The position numbers and the translations under genes were made by a program. This document shows positions 48,144-57,170 of a stretch of DNA of 64,000 nt, in pieces. The DNA lies in contig NZ_JAPFRD010000009.1 in NCBI RefSeq assembly GCF_026183695.1, positions 265,453 through 329,452 of the forward strand, written 5' to 3'. How positions within the stretch are numbered: the stretch's first letter is position 1; each line of letters opens with the position of its first letter. The notes below the pieces were generated by a model. It ran no database searches and had not been told where the DNA came from. It saw nothing but the letters and a program-made list of their open reading frames with translations. Source of the DNA: Alteromonas aquimaris (GTDB lineage Bacteria > Pseudomonadota > Gammaproteobacteria > Enterobacterales > Alteromonadaceae).

Positions 48144-48889
48144 TTATACCAGCGATTGATTTAATTGATGGAGAAGTGGTTAGACTTTTCCAAGGCGATT
48201 ATCAGCAAAAAACCGCCTACACCTCCTCCCCTTTAGATGTACTTAATCGCTATGCGGATGAAGGAGCTCAATGGTTACACATTGTCGATCTGACTGGCGC
48301 GAAAGATACAAGCAAACGTCAGCTCTCTTTGCTTAGTAAGCTGACTGCTGCAAAGCGTATGAAGTTTCAGGCGGGTGGTGGCATCAGAACCGAGCAGGAC
48401 ATTGAGCAGTTAATCCAAAGCGGTGTAGATCGAGTGGTGATTGGCTCGTTGGCCGTCAAGCAACCTGATCTGGTAAAGAGCTGGCTGCGGCGCTACGGCT
48501 CGGAGCAAATTGTACTGGCACTTGATATCAATATTGACGATTCAGATCAAAAATGGCTGGCAGTTAACGGCTGGGAGCAAAATTCAGGGGTACAACTGGA
48601 ACCATTGTTAGAGGGTTATCTGGAGGCAGGGATTAAACATGTGTTATGCACAGATATCAGTCGCGACGGCACGCTGGCTGGTTCCAACGTTAAACTTTAT
48701 ACACAATTATCACGGCAATACCCCACCATCGAGTGGCAAGCATCGGGCGGTATTGGCTCCTTGCAAGATATACAGGCATTAAAACCAGTAGATGTTGGCG
48801 GTGTAATTTTGGGTAAAGCATTGTTAGAAGGAAAGTTTTCAGTAAAGGAGGCTATTGCATGTTGGCAAAACGCATCATCCCCTGCTTAG
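48140..48889 (+). CDS. hisA: ProFAR isomerase (phosphoribosylformimino-AICAR-P isomerase)
   Basis: 249 residues, half-barrel-duplicated TIM barrel. The two catalytic acids are Asp7 ([12 protein letters not shown]) and the Asp of [17 protein letters not shown] is also typical. Its last 31 bases overlap hisF, whose start is fixed by strong conservation. Confidence 0.96.
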   Translation: MIIPAIDLIDGEVVRLFQGDYQQKTAYTSSPLDVLNRYADEGAQWLHIVDLTGAKDTSKRQLSLLSKLTAAKRMKFQAGGGIRTEQDIEQLIQSGVDRVVIGSLAVKQPDLVKSWLRRYGSEQIVLALDINIDDSDQKWLAVNGWEQNSGVQLEPLLEGYLEAGIKHVLCTDISRDGTLAGSNVKLYTQLSRQYPTIEWQASGGIGSLQDIQALKPVDVGGVILGKALLEGKFSVKEAIACWQNASSPA

Positions 48890-49653
48890 ATGTCCGTGAA
48901 GGTAAAGTAGTAAAAGGCGTGCAGTTTCGGAATCATGAAATTATCGGCGACATTGTCCCGCTGGCCGAGCGGTATGCATCAGCTGGTGCAGACGAACTGG
49001 TGTTTTATGACATCACAGCGAGCTCTGATGCGCGAACGGTAGACAAAAGCTGGGTAAAACGTATAGCCGAGGTGATAGATATACCGTTTTGCGTAGCCGG
49101 GGGCATAAAGTCAGTAAAAGATGCTGCTCATATTCTGGAAATGGGCGCTGACAAAATTTCAATTAACTCGCCTGCGCTACTCAATCCCGGGTTGATAAAC
49201 CAGCTGCATGATGAGTTTGGCCAGCAATGTGTAGTGATTGGCATTGATAGCTTCTTTAACGAGGAAACAAATACGTATTCTGTCTATAAGTTTACTGGTG
49301 ACGAAACGCGCACGCAGCAAACCCTTTGGAAAACTTTAGATTGGGTTCAGGAAGTACAGCAACGGGGAGCCGGTGAAATTGTATTAAACTGCATGAATCA
49401 GGATGGCGTTCGCCAAGGATATGATATTTCGCAATTAAAAGCTGTTCGTAATGTGTGCACTTTACCGTTGATTGCCTCAGGCGGCGCCGGCGAAATTCAA
49501 CATTTTAAAGATGTGTTTACACAGGCAGATGTTGATGGGGCCTTGGCTGCTTCTGTTTTTCACAAAGGCCTCATTCAGATAAACAATTTAAAACAGACCT
49601 TATCCGAAGCAGGCATTACGATGCGTGCCCCCTTCCTAAAAAAGGATTGCTAG
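48859..49653 (+). CDS. hisF: Imidazole glycerol phosphate synthase, cyclase subunit
   Basis: 264 residues, starting [20 protein letters not shown]. The catalytic acids are Asp11 and Asp130 (VIGIDS). It forms the HisHF complex and releases AICAR to purine synthesis. It is somewhat longer than the usual 258 residues. AGGAGG lies inside the hisA tail before its ATG. Confidence 0.97.
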   Translation: MLAKRIIPCLDVREGKVVKGVQFRNHEIIGDIVPLAERYASAGADELVFYDITASSDARTVDKSWVKRIAEVIDIPFCVAGGIKSVKDAAHILEMGADKISINSPALLNPGLINQLHDEFGQQCVVIGIDSFFNEETNTYSVYKFTGDETRTQQTLWKTLDWVQEVQQRGAGEIVLNCMNQDGVRQGYDISQLKAVRNVCTLPLIASGGAGEIQHFKDVFTQADVDGALAASVFHKGLIQINNLKQTLSEAGITMRAPFLKKDC

Positions 49654-50286
49654 ATGAAACTTAGTACTAACAATATTGATAAACTAGCCTGGGAGAAAAT
49701 GAATGGATTGCTGCCAGCTATTGTACAAAACGCGAATTCTGCACAAATACTTATGCAGGGTTACATGAATGTGGAGGCGTTACAGCAGACACTTACAACA
49801 GGTAAGGTAACCTTTTTTAGTCGCGCAAAAAAACGTCTTTGGATGAAAGGAGAGAGCTCCGGACACACACTTGAACTTGTCGAAGCCACGTCTGATTGCG
49901 ATGATGATGCCATATTAATATTGGCCAAGCCCAATGGACCGACCTGTCATACGGGAACCGTAAGCTGTTGGTACGATAGCCCCCTTGCAGATGTCACTTT
50001 TTTATCGGCTTTAGAGGAGCTTATTGCTTCCCGTAAGTCCGATGCGCCAGAGTCAAGCTACACAGCTTCTCTATACCAGCAAGGCATCAAGCAAATTGCA
50101 CAAAAAGTAGGAGAAGAAGGGGTTGAGACAGCTCTGGCGGCAGTAGCCGGTGATACCGCCGAATTGAAAAATGAGGCAGCGGATTTACTGTATCACCTGA
50201 TGGTATTACTGCAAGCATCAGATACATCTATGGCTGAGGTTATCACAGTGTTGAAAGGAAGGCATACAGGTGCACATGCCAGCTGA
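49654..50286 (+). CDS. hisI: Bifunctional phosphoribosyl-AMP cyclohydrolase / phosphoribosyl-ATP pyrophosphatase
   Basis: 210 residues, the fused HisIE form. The N-terminal cyclohydrolase has GKVTFFSRAKKRLWMKGE, a metal-binding DCDDDA and HTGTVSCW; the C-terminal pyrophosphatase has QKVGEEGVETALAA. These are steps two and three. It starts directly after hisF and ends the operon. Confidence 0.96.
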   Translation: MKLSTNNIDKLAWEKMNGLLPAIVQNANSAQILMQGYMNVEALQQTLTTGKVTFFSRAKKRLWMKGESSGHTLELVEATSDCDDDAILILAKPNGPTCHTGTVSCWYDSPLADVTFLSALEELIASRKSDAPESSYTASLYQQGIKQIAQKVGEEGVETALAAVAGDTAELKNEAADLLYHLMVLLQASDTSMAEVITVLKGRHTGAHAS

Positions 50287-50319
50287 TTGCCCCTTGATCG
50301 TCTGATTCTTACATGTTAT

Positions 50320-50348
50320 CGCAAAATAATGGTTTTCATTATTTTGCG
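50320..50348. repeat. Inverted repeat after hisI
   Basis: A perfect 12-bp stem (CGCAAAATAATG / CATTATTTTGCG) with a 5-base loop, 33 bases after hisI. No T-run follows, so termination is only possible. Confidence 0.6.
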
Positions 50349-50391
50349 ACCTTACATATAGTAAAGATCATTCAAGTAAAAGGAACAAAGC

Positions 50392-51030
50392 ATGTCGACA
50401 GTGAAGAAGTTATGGCAAGCCAACTGGTCATTTATTCTGTTTATAGGATTGATGTTGGTTTTCAGAAGCAGTATCGCCGACTGGTATCACGTCCCTTCAG
50501 CTTCAATGGAGCCGAACTTAATAGGTGGAGACCGCATATTTGTCAACAAAACCGCTTATGCACTAGAAGTGCCCTTCACCGATATAAAGCTTTTTTCAAC
50601 AGGTCACGTTAATCGTGGCGACATTGTTACCATCAATAGCTCAGCGGCTGACGAACACTTGGTAAAACGGGTCATCGGCTTACCCGGTGATAATATCGCG
50701 ATGGTAGATAACCGATTGTTTATAAATGACTCACCTGTTAAATACCAGCTCATCACTCAGTCTCTTCGCAACGAAGCGTTGGAAGAGACATTTTATACCG
50801 TGCAAATAACGCAACAGTCTCATCCGTTATCTTCATTTGGTCCAATCACTGTGCCTGCTGGACACGTTTTGGTGTTAGGGGATAATCGGAACCACAGCGC
50901 CGATTCGCGTGTATATGGCTTTATTCCAATTGCTGAACTTCAGGGTAAAGCATTAAAAATAGTGGCCTCATTCGACAAAACGAAATACTGGCTACCCCGT
51001 TCTGACCGCTGGTTTAAGCCCTTAACGTAG
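50392..51030 (+). CDS. lepB: Signal peptidase I (S26A family)
   Basis: 212 residues. An N-terminal membrane segment (WSFILFIGLMLVFRSSIA) is followed by the catalytic PSASMEPNL (Ser38) and the general base lysine in HLVKRVIGLPGD (Lys92). GDNRNHSADSRVYGFIP is the conserved box E. It is shorter than E. coli LepB (324), with only one predicted N-terminal anchor, so it may be a secondary signal peptidase; the main lepB is usually next to lepA and rnc. It converges on soxR with 3 bases between stops. Confidence 0.88.
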   Translation: MSTVKKLWQANWSFILFIGLMLVFRSSIADWYHVPSASMEPNLIGGDRIFVNKTAYALEVPFTDIKLFSTGHVNRGDIVTINSSAADEHLVKRVIGLPGDNIAMVDNRLFINDSPVKYQLITQSLRNEALEETFYTVQITQQSHPLSSFGPITVPAGHVLVLGDNRNHSADSRVYGFIPIAELQGKALKIVASFDKTKYWLPRSDRWFKPLT

Positions 51031-51033
51031 TTC

Positions 51034-51471
51034 TTATTCGTCTTGTAAAAGAAAGACTGGACCACTGCCTTTTTTTGCAGCTTCATCGTGTGGGTTATAC
51101 AACGGGCACCGTTGCATTGATAAGCAACCACAGCCAATACAACCGGTAAGTGAATCACGAAGTTTTTGCAACAGGGCGATTCGCTGGTCAAGTTGCTGTT
51201 GCCAGTGAGAGGCCAAGCGTTCCCATTGGGCATGGCTAGGAGCGCCATATTTCGGCAGCGACTCAAACACAGATTTTACTTCTTCCAGCGATATACCAAG
51301 TTGCTGTGCTACCTTGATCAGGCTGACCCGACGAATTATATCTCGCCCATAACGACGCTGATTTCCCGTATTTCGTGCGCTACTGATCAAGCCCTTGCGT
51401 TCATAAAAGTGCAATGCAGAGACATTTACCCCACATCGTTTTGCTACTTCCCCTACTGACAAATTTTCCAT
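51034..51471 (-). CDS. soxR: Redox-sensitive MerR-family activator SoxR
   Basis: 145 residues from the ATG at 51471. The MerR helix-turn-helix (LSVGEVAKRCGVNVSALHFYERKGLI) and dimerisation helix are followed by the [2Fe-2S] ligand set CIGCGCLSMQRC, which is diagnostic of SoxR. Oxidation of the cluster by redox-cycling drugs or nitric oxide switches it to activation. No soxS is adjacent. The divergent small ORF has a SoxR-type promoter and is the likely local target. Confidence 0.95.
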   Translation of the reverse strand: MENLSVGEVAKRCGVNVSALHFYERKGLISSARNTGNQRRYGRDIIRRVSLIKVAQQLGISLEEVKSVFESLPKYGAPSHAQWERLASHWQQQLDQRIALLQKLRDSLTGCIGCGCLSMQRCPLYNPHDEAAKKGSGPVFLLQDE

Positions 51472-51477
51472 AAACAA

Positions 51478-51512
51478 AACCTTGACCTAAACATTAGTTG
51501 AGGTTTTAGCAT
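51478..51512 (+). promoter_or_regulatory. SoxR-type promoter with 19-bp spacer and operator palindrome
   Basis: TTGACC (51482-51487) and TAGCAT (51507-51512) are separated by exactly 19 bases, the over-long spacer that MerR-family activators act on. The spacer carries an imperfect palindrome from 51478 to 51505: AACCTTGACCTAA opposite TTAGTTGAGGTT, close to the SoxR box with CCTCAA/TTGAGG arms. It points to the plus strand, towards the 39-codon ORF. Confidence 0.78.
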
Positions 51513-51576
51513 GCTTTTGCACTTTATAAAAGTCAAGACAATAGAAAGCAAAACATACAACTTAAGGAGTTCAATT

Positions 51577-51696
51577 ATGGACGTTACTCATCCAGGATTT
51601 GATAGCAAACAGTCTTCAGTCAGCTTTAAAAAAGCGTACCCCACCTGGCAAAGAAGAGTATTTAAACTTTTCATAGCAACCATGACATTTAAATAA
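51577..51696 (+). CDS. Small 39-residue protein, probable SoxR target
   Basis: The ATG at 51577 has AAGGAG 8 bases upstream, a strong ribosome site. The product begins MDVTHPGFDSKQSSVSF, has a basic amphipathic end (KKAYPTWQRRVFKLFIATM) and no cysteine. I do not recognise a family. It lies about 65 bases downstream of the SoxR-type -10 element and ends 13 bases before the convergent DSD1-family gene. It may be a real small membrane-associated protein or the remnant of a longer SoxR target. Confidence 0.6.
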   Translation: MDVTHPGFDSKQSSVSFKKAYPTWQRRVFKLFIATMTFK

Positions 51697-51709
51697 TAAA
51701 AATTAATGA

Positions 51710-52840
51710 CTACCAGCCATTGACGCGCTGCCATGTCGCCTCAATGGTGTGGTCGTCAGACGTGACATAATAGTGGGCATACTGCGCCCCCGTCGAACAG
51801 GCATGTATTGGCAGAATTCGTATTATATCGCCGAATTGAAAGACCCTCTGGGGATCAATACCTTCTTTGTGTCTGATGATGCCATGTTCTTGATTAGTAG
51901 ACTCTACAACCCATCCCGGCATTAACGCGCCATGGCTGTCGCATACCAGACCGTAGCCACAATCATGGGGGTGGTCGTGGGTACCTGTATCTCTGGATAG
52001 GGCCATCCAACCGGCATCCACCAATAACCCTTTACCGTCGCAATGAAAACCAATAACTGTGGTCAATACACTCATGGCAATATCGTCATATGTGCACAGG
52101 TTTAAACCGGCCATCACACAATCAAACGTAGCGTATACGCCTGCACGTAATTCGGTAATACCCACAGGACAAATAGGAGCAAATACAGTAGGGGTCGAGC
52201 CTACCGACACCATTGCACACTTAATGCCCTGATCCTGCAAACGTTCGGCAGCGAAAGTCACTGCTTCGCACTCTGCTCTTGCTATTTGGCATTGTTGCGC
52301 TGTGGTGAATGCCCCATAGGAGGCACCAGCGTGGGTTACTAAACCTTCAAAATGCAGGTATTGTGAAGCAGCAATTTCGTTGGCAATATCTACTAACTCG
52401 GGAGAATCCGGTTTAACTCCTGCGCGATGGCCATCCGAATCGATTTCGATGGCCACAGGCATAGTATGCTTAATTTGCTGAGAAGATGAAGATAACGCTT
52501 TTATCGCGGCCAACGAATCCACCACCACGGTGAGTTTCACCCCTTTCTGTAATAGCGCATCCACCGTTGGGACTTTATTCGGAGTGAGGGTAACAGCGTA
52601 TAGAATATCTGTGTATCCGGCTTCGGCAAAATACTTCGCTTCCGCTAATGTTGATACCGTAATGGGCATTGGTAAGGGTGCATATATACTTGCCGCTTCA
52701 ACACTTTTTAACGTCTTCACATGTGGTCGAAGGGCAACCTGCTGCCGTTCGCCGATATCGAAGAAACGCCTTGCATTCTTTTTAAGTTTTTCCTGATTGA
52801 TTATACAAGCAGGAGTAATGACGTCGCTTAACGATTTCAT
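51710..52840 (-). CDS. DSD1-family PLP enzyme (D-serine dehydratase / D-threonine aldolase-like)
   Basis: 376 residues, alanine-racemase-like fold III PLP enzyme. The PLP lysine is probably Lys42 in LRPHVKTLK. The C-terminal HACSTGAQY offers the His-x-Cys zinc pair of eukaryotic-type D-serine dehydratase. It should act on D-serine or D-threonine-type beta-hydroxy amino acids; which one cannot be told. It shares one base with the MAPEG gene stop (TAATG), so the two are translationally coupled. Confidence 0.86.
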   Translation of the reverse strand: MKSLSDVITPACIINQEKLKKNARRFFDIGERQQVALRPHVKTLKSVEAASIYAPLPMPITVSTLAEAKYFAEAGYTDILYAVTLTPNKVPTVDALLQKGVKLTVVVDSLAAIKALSSSSQQIKHTMPVAIEIDSDGHRAGVKPDSPELVDIANEIAASQYLHFEGLVTHAGASYGAFTTAQQCQIARAECEAVTFAAERLQDQGIKCAMVSVGSTPTVFAPICPVGITELRAGVYATFDCVMAGLNLCTYDDIAMSVLTTVIGFHCDGKGLLVDAGWMALSRDTGTHDHPHDCGYGLVCDSHGALMPGWVVESTNQEHGIIRHKEGIDPQRVFQFGDIIRILPIHACSTGAQYAHYYVTSDDHTIEATWQRVNGW

Positions 52841-53244
52841 TACACAACTAAAAAATGAAGTTCAAACAGATTGGTCGCAGCCAGGATCAACATAGATAAA
52901 AATGTCATGATCATACCCACAAAGCGCTGCCAGCTGGCGCCGTCATGATGACGTAAACCATATGCGTGCAAAACACGACCAAAAAGTAATGCGTTTGCAC
53001 CAAGATGCATTACCCCGTCCCAATGACTGATACTTTCCAGGCACGCTAACATGATGAGTGTGATGGGTACATATTCATTGAAGTTAGCATGAACCCGCGA
53101 AATTCGCATCAAATCGTGATTTCCGCCATCACCTATACCAATCTGTGCTTTGCGCCTTATTGCGATAACAGCCAGAGAAAGATACAAGTAACAAAGCCCC
53201 AGTAAGCTCGCGTAAAAAGCAGTGATCGGTAAACTCATTGGCAC
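52840..53244 (-). CDS. MAPEG family membrane protein
   Basis: 134 residues with four hydrophobic segments. RVHANFNEYVPITLIMLACLE is the MAPEG signature of microsomal glutathione-transferase-like proteins, and FGRVLHAYGLRH is also typical. Bacterial members may handle lipid hydroperoxides or xenobiotics with glutathione. It is the first gene of a two-gene unit. Confidence 0.88.
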   Translation of the reverse strand: MPMSLPITAFYASLLGLCYLYLSLAVIAIRRKAQIGIGDGGNHDLMRISRVHANFNEYVPITLIMLACLESISHWDGVMHLGANALLFGRVLHAYGLRHHDGASWQRFVGMIMTFLSMLILAATNLFELHFLVV

Positions 53245-53325
53245 GTCCCCCAGTGCACGATTTCTTTACTATTAAACGTAGTTTTCACTACCTTGGCAGT
53301 CAATGAAGTATAAAAGACGTAAAAA

Positions 53326-53343
53326 AAGCCGCATCAGCGGCTT
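53326..53343 (-). terminator. Terminator of adk
   Basis: A 7-bp stem (AAGCCGC / GCGGCTT) with an ATCA loop and a run of seven T on the minus strand. It starts 12 bases after the adk stop. Confidence 0.9.
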
Positions 53344-53354
53344 CTTTATACATG

Positions 53355-54110
<756 letters not shown>

Positions 54111-54143
54111 TTAAAAAAATATGGTTTTATACCGTAAAAATAA

Positions 54144-54166
54144 AAATGGGCCAAAGAGGCCCATTT
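54144..54166 (-). terminator. Terminator of htpG
   Basis: A 9-bp stem (AAATGGGCC / GGCCCATTT) with an AAAGA loop and T-runs on the minus strand. It lies 27 bases after the htpG stop, so adk must have its own promoter or depend on readthrough. Confidence 0.88.
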
Positions 54167-54193
54167 CACACAGTTAAACCATCGTCTTTTTGC

Positions 54194-56116
54194 TTATTTA
54201 GCCAAGTTGATTAACAAACTGTTCAAATTACGCACAAAGCTCGAGGGGTCTTTTAAACTTCCTTGCTCAGATAAGGCTGCTTGATCAAACAGCACTTCTA
54301 CCCACTGCTTGAACATTTCTTCATCTTGCAGTTCAGAAAGCATTTTGACTAACTGATGTTCAGGATTAAGCTCAAAGTGATACTTAACATCTGGCACCTG
54401 TTGCCCTGCAGCCTGCATTAGTTTTACCATTTGCGTACTCATACCATGCTCATCAGCAACGATACATGCCGGAGAGTCGGTTAAACGGTGAGTAAATTTC
54501 ACGTCCTCAACGCGCTCACCTAATGCCGTTTTGGCGCGCTCTAAAACTCCCTCGACTTCTTTTTCCGCTTCTTCCTGTGCCTTTTTGGTGTCTTCATCTT
54601 CCAAGTCACCTAAATCTAAATTGCCTTTAGAAATAGACTGGAACGATTTTTCCTTATATTCGGTAAGGTGCGACATCAACCATTCATCGATTCGCTCACC
54701 CAACAGAAGCACTTCTATACCTTTTTTGCGGAAAATCTCAAGATGCGGACTCGTTTTGGCAGCTTGATAGCTATCCGCGGTCACATAATAGATTTTTTCC
54801 TGTCCCTCTTTCATGCGACCGATGTAATCATCTAAAGAAACCGTTTGTGCGTCAGAATCGTTATGTGAAGAGGCAAAGCGCAATAGGCCAGCAATCTTTT
54901 CACGATTACTGAAATCTTCCGCGGGGCCTTCCTTCAGTACGTTACCAAATTCATTCCAAAATTTCTGATACTGCTCTGCGTCATTTTTCGCCATTTTTTC
55001 AAGCATTTGCAGAACACGTTTGGTGCAGCCCTGACGAAGAGCCTGGGTAATTTTGTTATCCTGCAGAATTTCGCGCGAAACATTCAGTGGAAGGTCGTTT
55101 GAATCGAGTAACCCCTTCACGAAACGTAAGTAGGTTGGCATGAATTGTTCCGCATCATCCATGATAAATACGCGCTGAACGTAAAGTTTAAGACCATGGC
55201 TTTGTTCACGATTCCATAAATCAAAAGGCGCTTTACTTGGAATATAAAGTAAGCTGGTGTATTCAGTTTTACCTTCAACCTTGTTATGGGCCCATGTCAG
55301 CGGATCGGCAAAATCATGAGAAACATGCTTGTAGAACTCTTTGTACTCTTCATCCGATATCTCTGACTTATCACGCGTCCACAGCGCTGTAGCTTTGTTG
55401 ACGCTTTCCCATTGACCAGGCTCAGCGGCGATTTTCTCACCATCAGGACCGTCACGTTCAGGCACTTCATCTTTCCACATTTGTACTGGAATACTAATGT
55501 GATCAGAATATTTGCTTACGATTGAACGCAAACGCCAAGTATCTGCAAATTCTTTTTCATCTTCACGAAGGTGAAGCGTAATTTCTGTTCCGCGTCCAGG
55601 TTTGTTGATATCGGCAACAGTGAACTCACCTTCACCATTAGAAATCCATTCAACACCTTGGTCGGCACTTTCGCCCGCAGCGCGCGTACGGACCGTCACC
55701 TTATCGGCGACAATAAAGGCAGAATAAAAACCAACGCCAAACTGGCCGATTAATTGAGAGTCTTTCGCCGAATCACCCGATAATTTACTAAAGAAATCTT
55801 TAGTACCAGATTTGGCAATCGTCCCAAGATTGGTAATGACCTCATCACGCGTCATTCCAATACCATTGTCGGCAATAGTGATTGTACTGGCCTCTTTGTC
55901 GACGCTGATTTTTACGTTTAGTTCACCGTCATCTTCATATAACGCATCATTCTCCAACGCCTTAAAACGAAGCTTGTCTGCAGCGTCAGCAGCATTCGAT
56001 ACGAGTTCTCGAAGAAAAATTTCCTTGTTCGAGTACAAGGAATGGATCATTAAATTGAGAAGTTGTTTAACTTCGGTTTGGAAACCGTGGGTTTCTTGAT
56101 GGGCTGCTTCAGCCAT
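54194..56116 (-). CDS. htpG: Molecular chaperone HtpG (Hsp90)
   Basis: 640 residues from the ATG at 56116, which has TAGGAGA upstream; an earlier frame start at 56149 lacks this. ATP-binding GHKL motifs DNGIGMT and [11 protein letters not shown], a middle domain and a C-terminal dimerisation domain ([20 protein letters not shown]) are all present. E. coli HtpG is 624 residues. It follows recR. Confidence 0.97.
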   Translation of the reverse strand: MAEAAHQETHGFQTEVKQLLNLMIHSLYSNKEIFLRELVSNAADAADKLRFKALENDALYEDDGELNVKISVDKEASTITIADNGIGMTRDEVITNLGTIAKSGTKDFFSKLSGDSAKDSQLIGQFGVGFYSAFIVADKVTVRTRAAGESADQGVEWISNGEGEFTVADINKPGRGTEITLHLREDEKEFADTWRLRSIVSKYSDHISIPVQMWKDEVPERDGPDGEKIAAEPGQWESVNKATALWTRDKSEISDEEYKEFYKHVSHDFADPLTWAHNKVEGKTEYTSLLYIPSKAPFDLWNREQSHGLKLYVQRVFIMDDAEQFMPTYLRFVKGLLDSNDLPLNVSREILQDNKITQALRQGCTKRVLQMLEKMAKNDAEQYQKFWNEFGNVLKEGPAEDFSNREKIAGLLRFASSHNDSDAQTVSLDDYIGRMKEGQEKIYYVTADSYQAAKTSPHLEIFRKKGIEVLLLGERIDEWLMSHLTEYKEKSFQSISKGNLDLGDLEDEDTKKAQEEAEKEVEGVLERAKTALGERVEDVKFTHRLTDSPACIVADEHGMSTQMVKLMQAAGQQVPDVKYHFELNPEHQLVKMLSELQDEEMFKQWVEVLFDQAALSEQGSLKDPSSFVRNLNSLLINLAK

Positions 56117-56204
56117 AAACCAGATTCTCCTAGCTAAATGGAAATACATTCAAACAGGGAAGTAGGGACTGAAGTGCTAAATTTCAATGCTTAGAATGAA
56201 ATTT

Positions 56205-56804
56205 TTATATAGTACGGCGTCCTGAGAAAGCATGGGTAAGCGTATTCCCATCAATATATTCAAGCTCACCGCCAACAGGTACGCCATGAGCGATACGGCT
56301 TGCTTTAACGGCATATTTAGCACATAACTGACCGATATAGTGCGCCGTTGCTTCGCCCTCTACGGTAGGGTTGGTGGCAAGAATTACTTCCTCTATAGGT
56401 TTTTCTTTAAGCTGAGATTCCAGAATAGTGAGCCCGATTTCTTCCGGCCCAATGCCATCAATAGGCGAAAGATGCCCCATGAGCACAAAATAAGTCCCGT
56501 CGAATGCCATAGTCTGTTCCACAGCCAACACATCTTGAGGGCTTTCCACGATACATAAAACTTTAGATTGACTACGCTGCGGATGAGCGCAAATGTCGCA
56601 TAATTCTTTTTCAGTAAACGTTCGACACTGGCGACAATGGCGAATATGCTCCATAGCATTATGCAAAACTGCGCTTAGTTTTAATGCACCCTGACGGTTT
56701 CGTTCAAGCAGGTGAAATGCCATTCGTTGAGCACTTTTTTTGCCGACTCCAGGAAGACAGGTAAGCGAGTCAATTAACTCGCTTAATAAAGGACTGAACT
56801 TCAT
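56205..56804 (-). CDS. recR: Recombination mediator RecR
   Basis: 199 residues (E. coli 201). Helix-hairpin-helix [20 protein letters not shown], zinc finger [16 protein letters not shown], and Toprim [13 protein letters not shown] (as IVESPQDV) are in order. It works with RecF/RecO to load RecA at gaps. Only 3 bases separate it from ybaB. Confidence 0.96.
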   Translation of the reverse strand: MKFSPLLSELIDSLTCLPGVGKKSAQRMAFHLLERNRQGALKLSAVLHNAMEHIRHCRQCRTFTEKELCDICAHPQRSQSKVLCIVESPQDVLAVEQTMAFDGTYFVLMGHLSPIDGIGPEEIGLTILESQLKEKPIEEVILATNPTVEGEATAHYIGQLCAKYAVKASRIAHGVPVGGELEYIDGNTLTHAFSGRRTI

Positions 56805-56807
56805 CGA

Positions 56808-57134
56808 TTAAAACGGCATTTTGAAGCCAGGCGGCATTTGCATACCCCCCGTTACCGAACCCATTTTTTCTTTACTGGTTTCCTGGATACGACGAACACC
56901 GTCATTAAATGCGGCAGCGATTAAATCTTCCAACATTTCCTTATCGTCTTCCATAAGACTGGGATCAATTTCTACACGACGCACGTTGTGATTACAGGTG
57001 ACGGTCACTTTAACCATTCCTGCACCCGCTTCGCCGGTTACTTCGATATTTGCCAGCTCTTCTTGGGCTTTTTGCATGCGCTCTTGCATCTGTTGCGCCT
57101 GCTTCATGATATTTCCCATTCCACCTTTAAACAT
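56808..57134 (-). CDS. ybaB: YbaB/EbfC family nucleoid-associated protein
   Basis: 108 residues (E. coli 109). The family block [37 protein letters not shown] is clear. It binds DNA as a tweezers-like dimer. It lies between dnaX and recR in the conserved order. Confidence 0.95.
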   Translation of the reverse strand: MFKGGMGNIMKQAQQMQERMQKAQEELANIEVTGEAGAGMVKVTVTCNHNVRRVEIDPSLMEDDKEMLEDLIAAAFNDGVRRIQETSKEKMGSVTGGMQMPPGFKMPF

Positions 57135-57170
57135 AATCTCACCTGTTAAACTAATAATAATGATGTGATG

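Noticed and set aside
50320-50348. Definite terminator after the his operon
   Set aside because: The stem is perfect but AT-rich with no following T-run, so it is listed only as an inverted repeat.
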